Shown: positions 17,346-25,901 of the stretch, piece after piece
Layout of the letters: each line of letters starts with the position of its first letter
Numbering within the stretch: position 1 is the first letter of the stretch
NCBI RefSeq assembly: GCF_900142625.1
Contig: NZ_FRBN01000014.1
Coordinates: 28,926 to 92,925, forward strand
Length of the DNA: 64,000 nucleotides
Direction of reading: 5' to 3'
From: Roseovarius marisflavi
GTDB lineage: Bacteria; Pseudomonadota; Alphaproteobacteria; Rhodobacterales; Rhodobacteraceae
Translations under genes and position numbers: made by a program
The notes under the pieces: model-generated
Told to the model about the DNA's origin: nothing
Databases searched by the model: none
The model's input: the letters and a program-made list of their open reading frames with translations, nothing else

Positions 17346-19307
17346 ATGAGCAAGGCGCGCATCAGGTTTTGGGTTTTTGTCGGCCTGTTGTCTGTTTTGG
17401 GGCATGCGGGTTGGGCCAATCCGGTCTCCGAGGCCGCGATCGAGTTCCTGAAAGGCGAAGGTATCCACGTCTCGTCGGGGGCGGCGGCCGGGTATGTCCC
17501 AGACACGGTTTGCGCCGAATGCCATGCGGACAAGGCTGAAAGTTTTGCCGACATGGGCATGGCCCGCAGTCTGTACCGGCCCGCCAAAGACAATACCATC
17601 GAAGATTTCGATGCGGTGCCCTATTACCACGAACCCAGTCAACGCCACTACGAAATGGAATGGCGCGACGGTGAAATGTGGTTTCAACGCTATAGCAATA
17701 CCGCCGACGGCCACAAGATTGACGAGTTCGCCGTCAAGGTCGACTGGATCATGGGCTCGGGCAACCATGTGCGGGTTTATCTCTACCAGACACCGGACGG
17801 CGCAATGTTTCAATTGCCTTTGGCTTGGTACACGCAAACGAAAAAATGGGCGATGGCGCCAGGATACGAGAGTGCAAACCATGAGGGCATTTTGCGCGAC
17901 ATTCACCAGCGATGCATCGGCTGCCACAACGCATTCGGGGAATATAGCGAGAAGTCGGGTCTGAAAGGGCATATTGGCCTCTATCCCCACGACCTGCCGG
18001 AAGGTATCGGATGCCAACGCTGCCACGGGCCGGGCGCGGAGCATGTATATCGCGCCTATAGCGGCGAAGGTGAGGTGGAAGAACTGCGCTCCGCGATCGT
18101 GCAGCCGGGCAAGCTCCCGCGTGAGCGTCTCTATAGCATTTGCTATGGCTGCCATATGCAATCGAATGTGGCGGTGAATGCGCAGCTCCGCCTGGGACGT
18201 GACCATTTCTCGTTCCGTCCAGGCGAGGATCTAAAGGACTTCATCGCTCAGATTGACATCAAGGAAGCGGATCAGTCCAAGGGAGACCGTTTCGAGATCA
18301 ATCACCACCCCTACAGGCTTGAGCAAAGCACCTGTTTCACCCAGAGCAAGGGTGAGCTGGGCTGTTTGAGTTGTCACGACCCGCATGTGAAAATCAAACC
18401 TGAGCAGCGGGTCGAACATTACCGCAACGCGTGCCTGAGCTGCCATGAGCTCGACGATGATGGCCTGCCCGCGATCGAAAAAACCGAGGCGACGCACCCG
18501 GAGATCGCAGCGACGGACGATTGCACCACTTGCCATATGCCCGAACGGCGCACCGAAGATGTTGTCGAAGTCTGGATGACCGACCACCGGATCGTGCGCC
18601 ACATCGAGCCTGAGGAAGAGCGCATGCGTGAGATCAAAAGTGTCGATCCGGTGGTCGAGAACGTTTTCCTTCAGCATCCCAATTCGGGTGTACCGAAGGC
18701 CGAGGCATCGATGCTGAAACTCATGGCGATCCTCGACTATTCGAAAAACAAAATGGATTTCGCGGTGAGGGATCTGGAAAAGCTGTTGGGTCAGGCACAG
18801 ACACCGCATTTCGAGCCATGGCTGACCTTGATCGAGGCCTACATCGCAAACAAGCAGTATGGCAAAGCCCGACAGATCGCTGGGGCCACCCTTAAGCGGG
18901 CGCCGGACAATCCCAAGGTCATCAACGCGGTTGCCGTGTCGCTTTATGCAACCGGAGACAAGGCGCAGGCCATTGATATTCTGACAAAAACCGCCAATCA
19001 GATGCCAGAACTGGTTTTTATCCGTCTTACGCTGGCCAAGCTTCTGGCCGCTGAGGGCAAGCTTGACGGGGCGTTGCAATATGCCGAGAGTGTTGTCAAA
19101 CAGCGCCCGAACCAATGGCAGGCCTGGGCTCTGATTGCCAATCTGGCAAAGGCTATGGGGGATGACACCCGTGCGCTAGAGGCCTATCTGAAAACCCTTG
19201 AAATCAGGCCCGAGTCACCCGCCATTCGTAAAAAGACAGTTTCCCTGCTAGAGGCCGCAGGGCGCCAGGACGAAGCGGCGCGCCACCAGACCCGGCTCAA
19301 GCAATAA
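17346..19307 (+). CDS. Heptahaem cytochrome c with C-terminal TPR domain
   Basis: A 653-residue exported protein with a signal peptide (about residues 1-24). Seven CXXCH motifs lie at about 56 (CAECH), 190 (CIGCH), 223 (CQRCH), 266 (CYGCH), 340 and 363 (both CLSCH) and 393 (CTTCH). Residues 340-400 resemble the doubled-CXXCH cytochrome fold. From about 470 to the end are four to five tetratricopeptide-like repeats. GGAGG precedes the ATG at 17346. It should be periplasmic and carry electrons, with TPRs binding a partner. No partner oxidase or dehydrogenase is adjacent; its role next to pyrimidine genes is unknown. Confidence 0.85.
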   Translation: MSKARIRFWVFVGLLSVLGHAGWANPVSEAAIEFLKGEGIHVSSGAAAGYVPDTVCAECHADKAESFADMGMARSLYRPAKDNTIEDFDAVPYYHEPSQRHYEMEWRDGEMWFQRYSNTADGHKIDEFAVKVDWIMGSGNHVRVYLYQTPDGAMFQLPLAWYTQTKKWAMAPGYESANHEGILRDIHQRCIGCHNAFGEYSEKSGLKGHIGLYPHDLPEGIGCQRCHGPGAEHVYRAYSGEGEVEELRSAIVQPGKLPRERLYSICYGCHMQSNVAVNAQLRLGRDHFSFRPGEDLKDFIAQIDIKEADQSKGDRFEINHHPYRLEQSTCFTQSKGELGCLSCHDPHVKIKPEQRVEHYRNACLSCHELDDDGLPAIEKTEATHPEIAATDDCTTCHMPERRTEDVVEVWMTDHRIVRHIEPEEERMREIKSVDPVVENVFLQHPNSGVPKAEASMLKLMAILDYSKNKMDFAVRDLEKLLGQAQTPHFEPWLTLIEAYIANKQYGKARQIAGATLKRAPDNPKVINAVAVSLYATGDKAQAIDILTKTANQMPELVFIRLTLAKLLAAEGKLDGALQYAESVVKQRPNQWQAWALIANLAKAMGDDTRALEAYLKTLEIRPESPAIRKKTVSLLEAAGRQDEAARHQTRLKQ

Positions 19308-19334
19308 GGCGAACTCAACGAGGTTTGCGCCGGA

Positions 19335-20639
19335 TTATTCAGCCGCGCAGCTCCCGGGGTTGTTGGGGTGTGTGGTCCAGTTGGCATAGTCTTCCTGCAC
19401 CACCTTGCCGGTGCGCGGATCAACCGCGCCTGTCGGCATGCGCTCCATCGTGATGCAGCCCTCGATCGGGCAGACATTGACGCAGAGATTGCAGGCCACG
19501 CACTCGTCATCCTTGACTTCGAACACGCGATCTTCGGACATCGAAATCGCTTGATGCGAGGTGTCCTCGCAGGCCGCATAACACCGCCCGCATTTTATAC
19601 AGTCCTGTTGGTTGATCTTGGCCTTGGCCACGTAGTTGAGGTTCAGATCCTGCCAGTTCACCACATTCGGCACGGCCCGCCCAATAAGTTGCTCGGTCGA
19701 GGTAAACCCCTTTTCGTCCATATATTGCGACAGCCCCGAAATCATTTCCTGCACCACCTTGAAGCCATAGGTCATGGCCGCCGTGCAGACCTGTACGTTG
19801 CCCGCCCCAAGGGCCATGAATTCGGCCGCGTCGCGCCAGGTGGTCACCCCGCCGATGCCACTGATCGGCAGGCCCGCCGTCGCCGGATCGCGGGCAATCT
19901 CGGCCACCATGTTCAGAGCAATCGGTTTCACCGCCGGTCCGCAATAGCCGCCATGTGCGCCTTGACCGTCGATCGTCGGTTCCGGCGCAAACAGGTCCAG
20001 ATCGACCGAGGTGATCGAGTTGATGGTGTTGATCAAAGACACCGCATCGGCGCCGCCTTCCTTGGCGGCCTGAGCAGGTTTGCGGATGTCAGTGATGTTC
20101 GGCGTCAGCTTGACGATCACCGGAAGGTCACTGTGTTTCTTGCACCAATGAGCCACCTGGCCGACGTATTCGGGCACCTGACCCACGGCGCTACCCATGC
20201 CGCGTTCGCTCATCCCGTGCGGGCAGCCGAAATTAAGCTCGACCCCGTCACATCCCGTGTCTTCGACCCGGTGCAGGATGTCTTTCCACGCGTCCTCATT
20301 CACTGGCACCATCAGCGACGCAATGAGGGCGCGGTCGGGCCAGTCGCGCTTGACCCGCTTCATTTCCTCAAGGTTCACTTCAAGCGGGCGGTCGGTGATC
20401 AGCTCAATATTGTTCAAGCCCAACAGCCGTCGATCCGCGCCCCAGATCGCGCCATAGCGCGGGCCGTTGACGTTGACCACCGGCGGCCCCGCCTCGCCAA
20501 GGGTTTTCCAGACAACACCGCCCCAGCCGGCCTCGAAGGCGCGGCGGACGTTGTATTCCTTGTCCGTCGGCGGCGCCGAGGCGAGCCAGAACGGGTTGGG
20601 GGATTTGATGCCGATAAAGGTGGTTTCGAGATTGGCCAT
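19335..20639 (-). CDS. preA: Dihydropyrimidine dehydrogenase subunit PreA
   Basis: A 434-residue protein. The FMN-binding dihydroorotate-dehydrogenase-like barrel covers about residues 1-320 (GCPHGMSERGMG near 135; GIGGVTTWRDAAEFM near 245). A C-terminal ferredoxin domain has CIKCGRCYAAC and CVACNLCVNVC clusters. With PreT it reduces uracil and thymine to their dihydro forms using NAD(P)H. In the loop where mammalian DPD has its catalytic Cys (GLACGQ), this protein reads GSAVGQ, as I recall for other bacterial PreA proteins. It is separated from preT by a methyltransferase gene. Confidence 0.95.
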   Translation of the reverse strand: MANLETTFIGIKSPNPFWLASAPPTDKEYNVRRAFEAGWGGVVWKTLGEAGPPVVNVNGPRYGAIWGADRRLLGLNNIELITDRPLEVNLEEMKRVKRDWPDRALIASLMVPVNEDAWKDILHRVEDTGCDGVELNFGCPHGMSERGMGSAVGQVPEYVGQVAHWCKKHSDLPVIVKLTPNITDIRKPAQAAKEGGADAVSLINTINSITSVDLDLFAPEPTIDGQGAHGGYCGPAVKPIALNMVAEIARDPATAGLPISGIGGVTTWRDAAEFMALGAGNVQVCTAAMTYGFKVVQEMISGLSQYMDEKGFTSTEQLIGRAVPNVVNWQDLNLNYVAKAKINQQDCIKCGRCYAACEDTSHQAISMSEDRVFEVKDDECVACNLCVNVCPIEGCITMERMPTGAVDPRTGKVVQEDYANWTTHPNNPGSCAAE

Positions 20640-20672
20640 TGGGCTGGCTCCTTTCCCTGTTGGGGTTGCCGC

Positions 20673-21500
20673 TTAGGCGGGCAAGCGAAAGATCATTTCG
20701 ACGGGTGCGATGTCACCGGCACCCACGGATTTTACCATGTTCCTGATTTTCAATTGTGCGTCCTCGCCCATCAGCAGCCCAAGCCCGACGGGCGGCGGGC
20801 TTGCCCCCTGAAGGCTGGCCGAGAGGCGGTCAAAGAAATCGCGGGCGAATGCGCCGCGTTCGCGTTGCGCCACCAAGGTGAGGCCTACCTTGTCTGCGGC
20901 CGAAAGATAGGTCTCCGGTGTATCGAGAAACGATGTATCGGCGGAGCTTGCCCAGGGCAGGGGAAATTCCGGATGCACCCCTCCCACCTGCATCACGTCA
21001 TAGACAACAAAGGTGCCGCCGGGTCTTAGGATGCGCGCCACCTCGGAAAAGAGTTTCGGCTTGTCGGGCAGGTTCATGCCCACGTGGATCAAAGTCGCAA
21101 CATCAAAGTTCCGGTCGTCAAACGGCATGTCCAGAGCGCTGCCGACCACAAATTCAGGGCTCAGCCCGACCAGCTTTGTCAATCTGCGCGCGGTTTCCAC
21201 ATATTCGGGGGTCAGGTCCAGTCCGGTTACAGTCGCGCCATGGCTGTGGGCCATATGCCGCGCCGGACCACCGATACCAGAGCCGATGTCCAGAACGCGG
21301 CTTTGCCGACCAATATCGACCTGCGCCATGAGGTCCCGTGTCGCCTCGATCCCGCCAATATGGAATTCGTCCACCGCCTTCAGATCCTCGGGCGTCAGAT
21401 TTTTCTCTGATTTACCAAGCTCCGCCAAGCCGGTGATGATCCGGTCATAAAGCCCGCGCTTGCCATAGTGCCGGGCGATATCTGTTTCTGTAAGGCTCAT
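20673..21500 (-). CDS. Class I SAM-dependent methyltransferase
   Basis: A 275-residue methyltransferase with motif I VLDIGSGIGGPARHMA (about residues 69-84), acidic loop VTGLDLTPEY, and post-motifs FDVATLIHVGMNLPDK and ARILRPGGTFVVYDV. The overall pattern resembles the sarcosine/dimethylglycine and ubiquinone-type methyltransferases. It is co-directional between preT (24 bases upstream) and preA (33 bases downstream), so it is co-transcribed with the dehydrogenase. No methylation step is known in the reductive pyrimidine pathway; substrate unknown. Confidence 0.8.
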   Translation of the reverse strand: MSLTETDIARHYGKRGLYDRIITGLAELGKSEKNLTPEDLKAVDEFHIGGIEATRDLMAQVDIGRQSRVLDIGSGIGGPARHMAHSHGATVTGLDLTPEYVETARRLTKLVGLSPEFVVGSALDMPFDDRNFDVATLIHVGMNLPDKPKLFSEVARILRPGGTFVVYDVMQVGGVHPEFPLPWASSADTSFLDTPETYLSAADKVGLTLVAQRERGAFARDFFDRLSASLQGASPPPVGLGLLMGEDAQLKIRNMVKSVGAGDIAPVEMIFRLPA

Positions 21501-21524
21501 TCCGATGCCCTCGCCAATTGTGGT

Positions 21525-22847
21525 TTATCCCAGCAGTGTAGCATGAATATCCATCGCCGCATCGCGCCCCTCGGCGACTGCCGTCACGGTAAGGTCATCG
21601 CCGCCCGTGGCGCAATCACCGCCCGCCCAGACTCCGGGAACGCTTGTGCGCCCGGCGCCGGTCACGGCGATCTTGCGACCTTCAAGATCGGGCAGGTCGC
21701 CACATGCAAGGGACTGGCCGATGGCCTTGAAGACCTGATCAGCGGCAAGGCGAAAGGTCTGGCCGGTCGCGGTCAGCGCGTCATCGGTATATTCAAATTC
21801 AACCTCGCGGACCGCCCCGTTGCCATGCACGGCAATCGGGCTGGCATTGGTGATGATCCGCACGCCCTTGGAGGCAGCGAGATCCTGTTCGAAGCGGCTG
21901 GCATTCATCCGCTCGCGGCCCCGGCGATAGACAAGGGTAACGTTCAGCGCGCCCAACAGACGGGCCTGTACGGCAGCATCCACCGCCGTCATGCCGCCGC
22001 CGATCACCACCACGTCGCGCCCGATGGGCAGGGTGGCAAGATCACTGACCTGTCGCAGCTCGGCGATGAAATCGACCGCGTCGCGCATGCCCACCCTGTC
22101 TTCGCCCTCAAGCCCAAGCGCGTTCACGCCACCAAGACCTATGCCAAGAAACACGGCATCATGCGCATCGCGCAGATCACTCAGCAATAGTTCGCGACCC
22201 AGCCGTTTGCCGGTCTGCAAAGTGATGTCGCCGATCTGAAGAAGCCAGTCGACCTCGCGCGCAGCGAAATCTTCGGTGGATTTATATGCGGCGATGCCAA
22301 ATTCGTTCAGGCCGCCGGGTTTGTCGCGGCTGTCATAGAGGGTCACGTCATGGCCATGCATCGCCAAACGGTGCGCACAGGCAAGACCGGCGGGGCCGGC
22401 ACCAACAACCCCAACCGATTTGCCGGTGGGTGCGGCGCGCACGAACGGATGCGTGCCCTGTGCCATTAGCGTGTCGGTGGCATAGCGCTGCAGGCGGCCG
22501 ATGAGGACCGGTTTGCCTTCGGCGGCTTCGCGCACACAGGCCTGTTCGCACAGCGTCTCGGTCGGGCAGACACGGGCGCACATGCCGCCAAGGATATTCT
22601 GGTCCAGGATGGTCCGCGCCGCAGCTTCGGGCGTGCCGGTGGCGATCTGTCGGATGAAAAGCGGGATGTCGATTTCGGTTGGGCAGGCGGTGATGCAAGG
22701 CGCATCGTGGCAGAAATAACAGCGGTCCGCCGCCACAAGCGCCTCGTGGTCATCAAGGGCGGGGTGCAGGTCGGCGAAATTATCAGCAAGCTCTGCGGGA
22801 TCAAGGCGACCGGCTCGGATGCCGGGGGTCAACGCTGTGTCACTCAT
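21525..22847 (-). CDS. preT: Dihydropyrimidine dehydrogenase subunit PreT
   Basis: A 440-residue NAD(P)H-oxidising subunit, homologous to the small subunit of glutamate synthase. N-terminal cysteine clusters (CYFCHDAPCITACP, CARVCP) would hold Fe-S centres. They are followed by FAD-binding GVVGAGPAGLACAHRL (about 146) and a second Rossmann motif VVIGGGMTAVDAA (about 275). It feeds electrons to PreA. ATG 22847 is preferred over 22859 because GGAG lies six bases before it. A 24-base AT-rich palindrome occupies the promoter region. Confidence 0.93.
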   Translation of the reverse strand: MSDTALTPGIRAGRLDPAELADNFADLHPALDDHEALVAADRCYFCHDAPCITACPTEIDIPLFIRQIATGTPEAAARTILDQNILGGMCARVCPTETLCEQACVREAAEGKPVLIGRLQRYATDTLMAQGTHPFVRAAPTGKSVGVVGAGPAGLACAHRLAMHGHDVTLYDSRDKPGGLNEFGIAAYKSTEDFAAREVDWLLQIGDITLQTGKRLGRELLLSDLRDAHDAVFLGIGLGGVNALGLEGEDRVGMRDAVDFIAELRQVSDLATLPIGRDVVVIGGGMTAVDAAVQARLLGALNVTLVYRRGRERMNASRFEQDLAASKGVRIITNASPIAVHGNGAVREVEFEYTDDALTATGQTFRLAADQVFKAIGQSLACGDLPDLEGRKIAVTGAGRTSVPGVWAGGDCATGGDDLTVTAVAEGRDAAMDIHATLLG

Positions 22848-22894
22848 GGCGGTCTCCATGGATTGGATGGCTGAGTGCAGTATTCCACGATTTA

Positions 22895-22918
22895 AAATTT
22901 TATCAATTGGTAAAATTT
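22895..22918. promoter_or_regulatory. AT-rich palindromic operator before preT
   Basis: A 24-base near-perfect dyad has arms AAATTTTA (22895-22902) and TAAAATTT (22911-22918) around TCAATTGG. Its core (22899-22914, TTTATCAATTGGTAAA) matches RutR consensus at 11 of 14 positions and shares ATCAATTGGT exactly with the site before the GntR gene. It is about 50 bases upstream of preT. Confidence 0.65.
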
Positions 22919-23004
22919 ATTCAGACGGCAAAAATCGACCGGTGGCTGCTGAACGGCAGTTTTTTAGTCAGTCAGGGTAACGGCGGAAAGAGCCACTCAC
23001 CGGG

Positions 23005-23772
23005 TTAGCGCGATTGCTCGTGTTCGAAACGCTGTCGCGCAATGTTTTCGTTGCGATCGGCCTTTTGCTGATCGGCAAGCGATTTTTCGACATAGTCCAG
23101 ATGCGCAATCACCGCCGCGCGCGCAGCATCGGGATCACGCGCCTGAATGGCGCTGTTGATGGCGCGGTGTTGATCCAACAATGCGCCACGGGTCGTGCGC
23201 TGTTTGAACATGACCTGGCGGTTATAAAACACACCCTCGCGCAACAGCTGGAACATCGAGCGCATCATATGCAGCATCACGACGTTATGGCTGGCCTCGA
23301 TGATGGCCATGTGAAATTCGGCATCAAGGCGCGCCTCATCGGAGGGGTTGGTCTTTTTATGCGCCGCCTCCATCTTGTCCATCACGGTCTGGATCACCTG
23401 AAGATCGGTGTCCGAAGCAAGCCGCGCCGCGCGGCAGGCGGCAAGCCCCTCAAGGTCGCGGCGAAAGGCGATGTAGTCAAAAACCGCCTCGTCGTGATCG
23501 GCGAACAGCCGGATCAAGGCGTCGGAGAACGCACTGCCCAGGACGTCGGCCACATAGATGCCGGCCCCGGCGCGGGTGGTCAAAAGCCCCTTGTCCTGCA
23601 ACTCGGCAACCGCCTCGCGCAACGAGGGGCGCGACACGCCAAGCTTTTCGGCAAGATCACGTTCGGCCGGCAGCCGTTCACCGGGCCGCAGGATACCCTG
23701 CAGGATCAGCTTTTCGATTTGCCGGGTGACAGCGGTAGAAAGCTTTTCCGGTGTGACTTTCTGAAATGGCAT
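23005..23772 (-). CDS. GntR/FadR-family transcriptional regulator
   Basis: A 255-residue protein with an N-terminal GntR winged HTH (ERDLAEKLGVSRPSLREAVA at about residues 40-60) and a C-terminal FCD ligand domain with metal-binding His in EFHMAIIEASHN and DQHRAINSAI. It resembles the PdhR/LldR branch. An upstream in-frame TTG (23790) would put the start inside a palindrome, so ATG 23772 with AAGG upstream is preferred. Its promoter carries two overlapping dyads, one shared with preT. Effector unknown; organic acids are usual for the branch. Confidence 0.88.
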   Translation of the reverse strand: MPFQKVTPEKLSTAVTRQIEKLILQGILRPGERLPAERDLAEKLGVSRPSLREAVAELQDKGLLTTRAGAGIYVADVLGSAFSDALIRLFADHDEAVFDYIAFRRDLEGLAACRAARLASDTDLQVIQTVMDKMEAAHKKTNPSDEARLDAEFHMAIIEASHNVVMLHMMRSMFQLLREGVFYNRQVMFKQRTTRGALLDQHRAINSAIQARDPDAARAAVIAHLDYVEKSLADQQKADRNENIARQRFEHEQSR

Positions 23773-23782
23773 TTGCGCGACC

Positions 23783-23809
23783 TTGATCAATTGGTCAGAT
23801 CATATGACC
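23783..23809. promoter_or_regulatory. Overlapping palindromes before the GntR gene
   Basis: TTGATCAATTGGTCAG (23783-23798) fits RutR consensus at 12 of 14 positions. It overlaps a second dyad, GGTCA-N7-TGACC (23793-23809). The first shares ATCAATTGGT with the preT operator. Either TetR or GntR could bind here. Confidence 0.55.
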
Positions 23810-23836
23810 GCACTTGCCCTGCGGCAAGCCTGTCCT

Positions 23837-24211
23837 TTAGTCTTGTGGGTCACTCATGCGCCATTTGCCCGCCTGCCCCGGCAAAAAGGCCTCGACGGCG
23901 GCGGTGGCGATGACAAGGGTTTCACCGCTTCCGGGATCGGTCACGTTCTGCCCGCCCTTGACCGCCCGCACGCTGGCGCGGCCCCGTGGCAGGCCCTTGG
24001 TAAGGGCGTCGGTGTCAAGCTTGTCTGGCTCTTGCACGCCCACGGTCACCGCCACCCGCATTTCGGTATGGGCAATCTCGGTATTGAGGAAAATCGGCAG
24101 GGTCGAGTGCCGGATCGCATCCTCGATCGCGCGGGTGGCGGCCTTTTGGTAATCCCTCCCATGCAGGTCATTGCCCATGCCCATCTCGATTATGAACCGC
24201 TGATCATCCAT
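23837..24211 (-). CDS. Lin0512-family protein (copy 1)
   Basis: A 124-residue protein starting MDDQRFIIEMGMGNDLHGRD. It resembles the Lin0512 family of small uncharacterised proteins and is paralogous to the gene upstream: both share EMG/FGMG, the DY-KAA-RA--DA segment and a late VIA.AA. I recall such pairs beside cobalamin genes in alphaproteobacteria. The start at 24211 overlaps the upstream paralogue by 8 bases. No catalytic motif is obvious; function unknown. Confidence 0.75.
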   Translation of the reverse strand: MDDQRFIIEMGMGNDLHGRDYQKAATRAIEDAIRHSTLPIFLNTEIAHTEMRVAVTVGVQEPDKLDTDALTKGLPRGRASVRAVKGGQNVTDPGSGETLVIATAAVEAFLPGQAGKWRMSDPQD

Positions 24212-24554
24212 GCGCCTTCTCCATATCAAACGAGACCGAAATCGCGGCATTGGCGATCACCGTCGGCTTGCCTGTGGGTCGCGGAATATCAAGCCCGCCA
24301 TGGCCCACGCTCACGGTGATCTGGCCATAGGGAAAGACCTCGCTCAGGGTGCTGATATCCACCTGATCGGGCTGCTGCACGGCGATTTCCACATCGACAA
24401 TCATCGCCTCTTTGGGAAAACCGAACAGCTCTGCCATGTTGATCGAATTATGCCACAGGGCATCCTGCAACGCGCGCTTGGCGGCCTGGGTGTAATCCTG
24501 ACGGCGCAGAGAGCTCCCCATGCCAAATTCAGTCAAAACGCGGGTTTTTGGCAT
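24204..24554 (-). CDS. Lin0512-family protein (copy 2)
   Basis: A 116-residue paralogue of the downstream gene, opening MPKTRVLTEFGMGSSLRRQD. Residues 1-35 and the VEIAVQQPDQVDISTLSEVFPYG region align with copy 1. It starts three bases after the cobO stop and overlaps copy 1 by 8 bases, so all three are one transcription unit. The two proteins may form a heteromer. No function is established; the cobO linkage suggests a part in corrinoid handling. Confidence 0.75.
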   Translation of the reverse strand: MPKTRVLTEFGMGSSLRRQDYTQAAKRALQDALWHNSINMAELFGFPKEAMIVDVEIAVQQPDQVDISTLSEVFPYGQITVSVGHGGLDIPRPTGKPTVIANAAISVSFDMEKAHG

Positions 24555-24557
24555 GAC

Positions 24558-25166
24558 TTAAAACTCCACCCCGATCTGCGCCTTGATGCCGGATCGGAAG
24601 GGATGCTTGATAAGCTCCATTTCGGTCACAAGATCGGCGATCTCGATCAGTTCGTCCTTGGCGTTGCGCCCGGTCAGAACCACATGCGTCATATGCGGTT
24701 TTTCCTCGACCAGAAATTCCACCACCTCGTTGATATCAAGATAATCATAGCGCAGGGCGATGTTGATTTCGTCGAGAAGCACCATCTTGTTGGCCTCGTC
24801 GCGGATCAGGTCCTTGGCCTTTTCCCAGGCGGCCTTGGCCATTTCGATATCGCGGTCGCGGTCCTGGGTTTCCCAGGTAAAGCCTTCGCCCATGGTGTGA
24901 AACGAGCAGATGTCCTGGAACTTGTCTAGGATCATGTCGCGCTCGCCGGTGCTCATGCCACCCTTGATGAACTGCACCACGGCGCATTGCATGCCATGCG
25001 CGATACAGCGAAAAATCATCCCGAAGGCGGCCGAGGATTTGCCCTTGCCCTTGCCGGTATGCACGATGATCAGGCCTTTTTCATCGGTCTTGGTGGCCAT
25101 AATCTTGTCGCGGGCGGCTTTTTTTTTGGCCATCTTCATTGCGTGGCGGTCGCTGTCGGGGGTCAT
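24558..25166 (-). CDS. cobO: Cob(I)yrinic acid a,c-diamide adenosyltransferase
   Basis: A 202-residue CobA/CobO-type enzyme transferring the adenosyl group of ATP to cob(I)yrinic acid diamide. It has a P-loop HTGKGKGKSSAAFGM (about residues 37-50), KGLIIVHTG lead-in, and LLDEINIALRYDYLD (about 130). A run of nine A residues near the 5' end encodes KKK after Met-Ala; the conserved part starts at MATKTDEKG, so slippage there could be harmful. It is followed by two Lin0512 genes. Confidence 0.93.
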   Translation of the reverse strand: MTPDSDRHAMKMAKKKAARDKIMATKTDEKGLIIVHTGKGKGKSSAAFGMIFRCIAHGMQCAVVQFIKGGMSTGERDMILDKFQDICSFHTMGEGFTWETQDRDRDIEMAKAAWEKAKDLIRDEANKMVLLDEINIALRYDYLDINEVVEFLVEEKPHMTHVVLTGRNAKDELIEIADLVTEMELIKHPFRSGIKAQIGVEF

Positions 25167-25184
25167 GGCTCGGCTCCTTGGACG

Positions 25185-25901
25185 TTAGAGGAATAGGGAC
25201 AACACATAAGGCGCAATCAGGGCGGTTAGCAAGGCATTGAGGCCCATACCGATGCCCGCAAAGGCGCCTGCGGTCTCGTTCACTTGAAAGGCACGGGCGG
25301 TGCCGATGCCATGCGCGCTTACCCCGACGGCAAAGCCGCGTGCGCGCCAGTCGCGGATGCGAAGGGCGTTCATCAGCGGCGTCACGATCACCGCGCCGAT
25401 AATGCCGGTCAGGATCACGAGGGCGGCGGTCAGAGTGGGCAGGCCGCCAAGTTGCTCGGAAATGCCGATCGCCACCGGCGCGGTGGTGGATTTCGGCGCG
25501 AGTGAGGCCAGTTGCGCGCCCTCGACCCCAAGTGCCTGAGCGATCCAGAGCGCCGAGGCGATGGCCGTCACCGAGCCCACAACAAGCGCGCCAAGCATCG
25601 GCACAAGCGCGCGGCGCACAAGGTGCAGGTTGCTGTAAAGCGGGCCTGCAAGCGCCACGGTGGCAGGGCCAAGCAGGAAATGCACGAATTGCGCGCCCTC
25701 GAAATAGGTCTGATAGGGCGTGCCCGTGCCCCAGAGGATGCCTGCCAAAAGGATCATCGCCACCAGCACCGGGTTGACCAGAGGGTTGCCGTGACTGGCG
25801 CGAAAGGCCGCGTCGCCGATGACATAGGCGACCAGCGTGGCGGTCAGCCATAGGAGCGGCTCTTCGCTGAGGTAAGACCAGATTTCGGGCAGCGAGGTCA
25901 T
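25185..25901 (-). CDS. lrgB: LrgB-family membrane protein
   Basis: A 238-residue polytopic protein of the LrgB/CidB family with about six to seven helices and the family motif LAPKSTTAPVAIGISEQLGG (about residues 128-147). Partner of LrgA; the pair is linked to holin-like functions and export of small molecules such as pyruvate or glycolate in various bacteria. Its start overlaps the lrgA stop by 4 bp. cobO follows 18 bases later, so it may share the transcript. Confidence 0.9.
   Translation of the reverse strand: MTSLPEIWSYLSEEPLLWLTATLVAYVIGDAAFRASHGNPLVNPVLVAMILLAGILWGTGTPYQTYFEGAQFVHFLLGPATVALAGPLYSNLHLVRRALVPMLGALVVGSVTAIASALWIAQALGVEGAQLASLAPKSTTAPVAIGISEQLGGLPTLTAALVILTGIIGAVIVTPLMNALRIRDWRARGFAVGVSAHGIGTARAFQVNETAGAFAGIGMGLNALLTALIAPYVLSLFL

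Noticed and set aside
25119..25127. Nine-base homopolymer in cobO as programmed frameshift
   Set aside because: It lies near the variable N-terminus and both sides are in frame for the full-length protein; no alternative product is evident.
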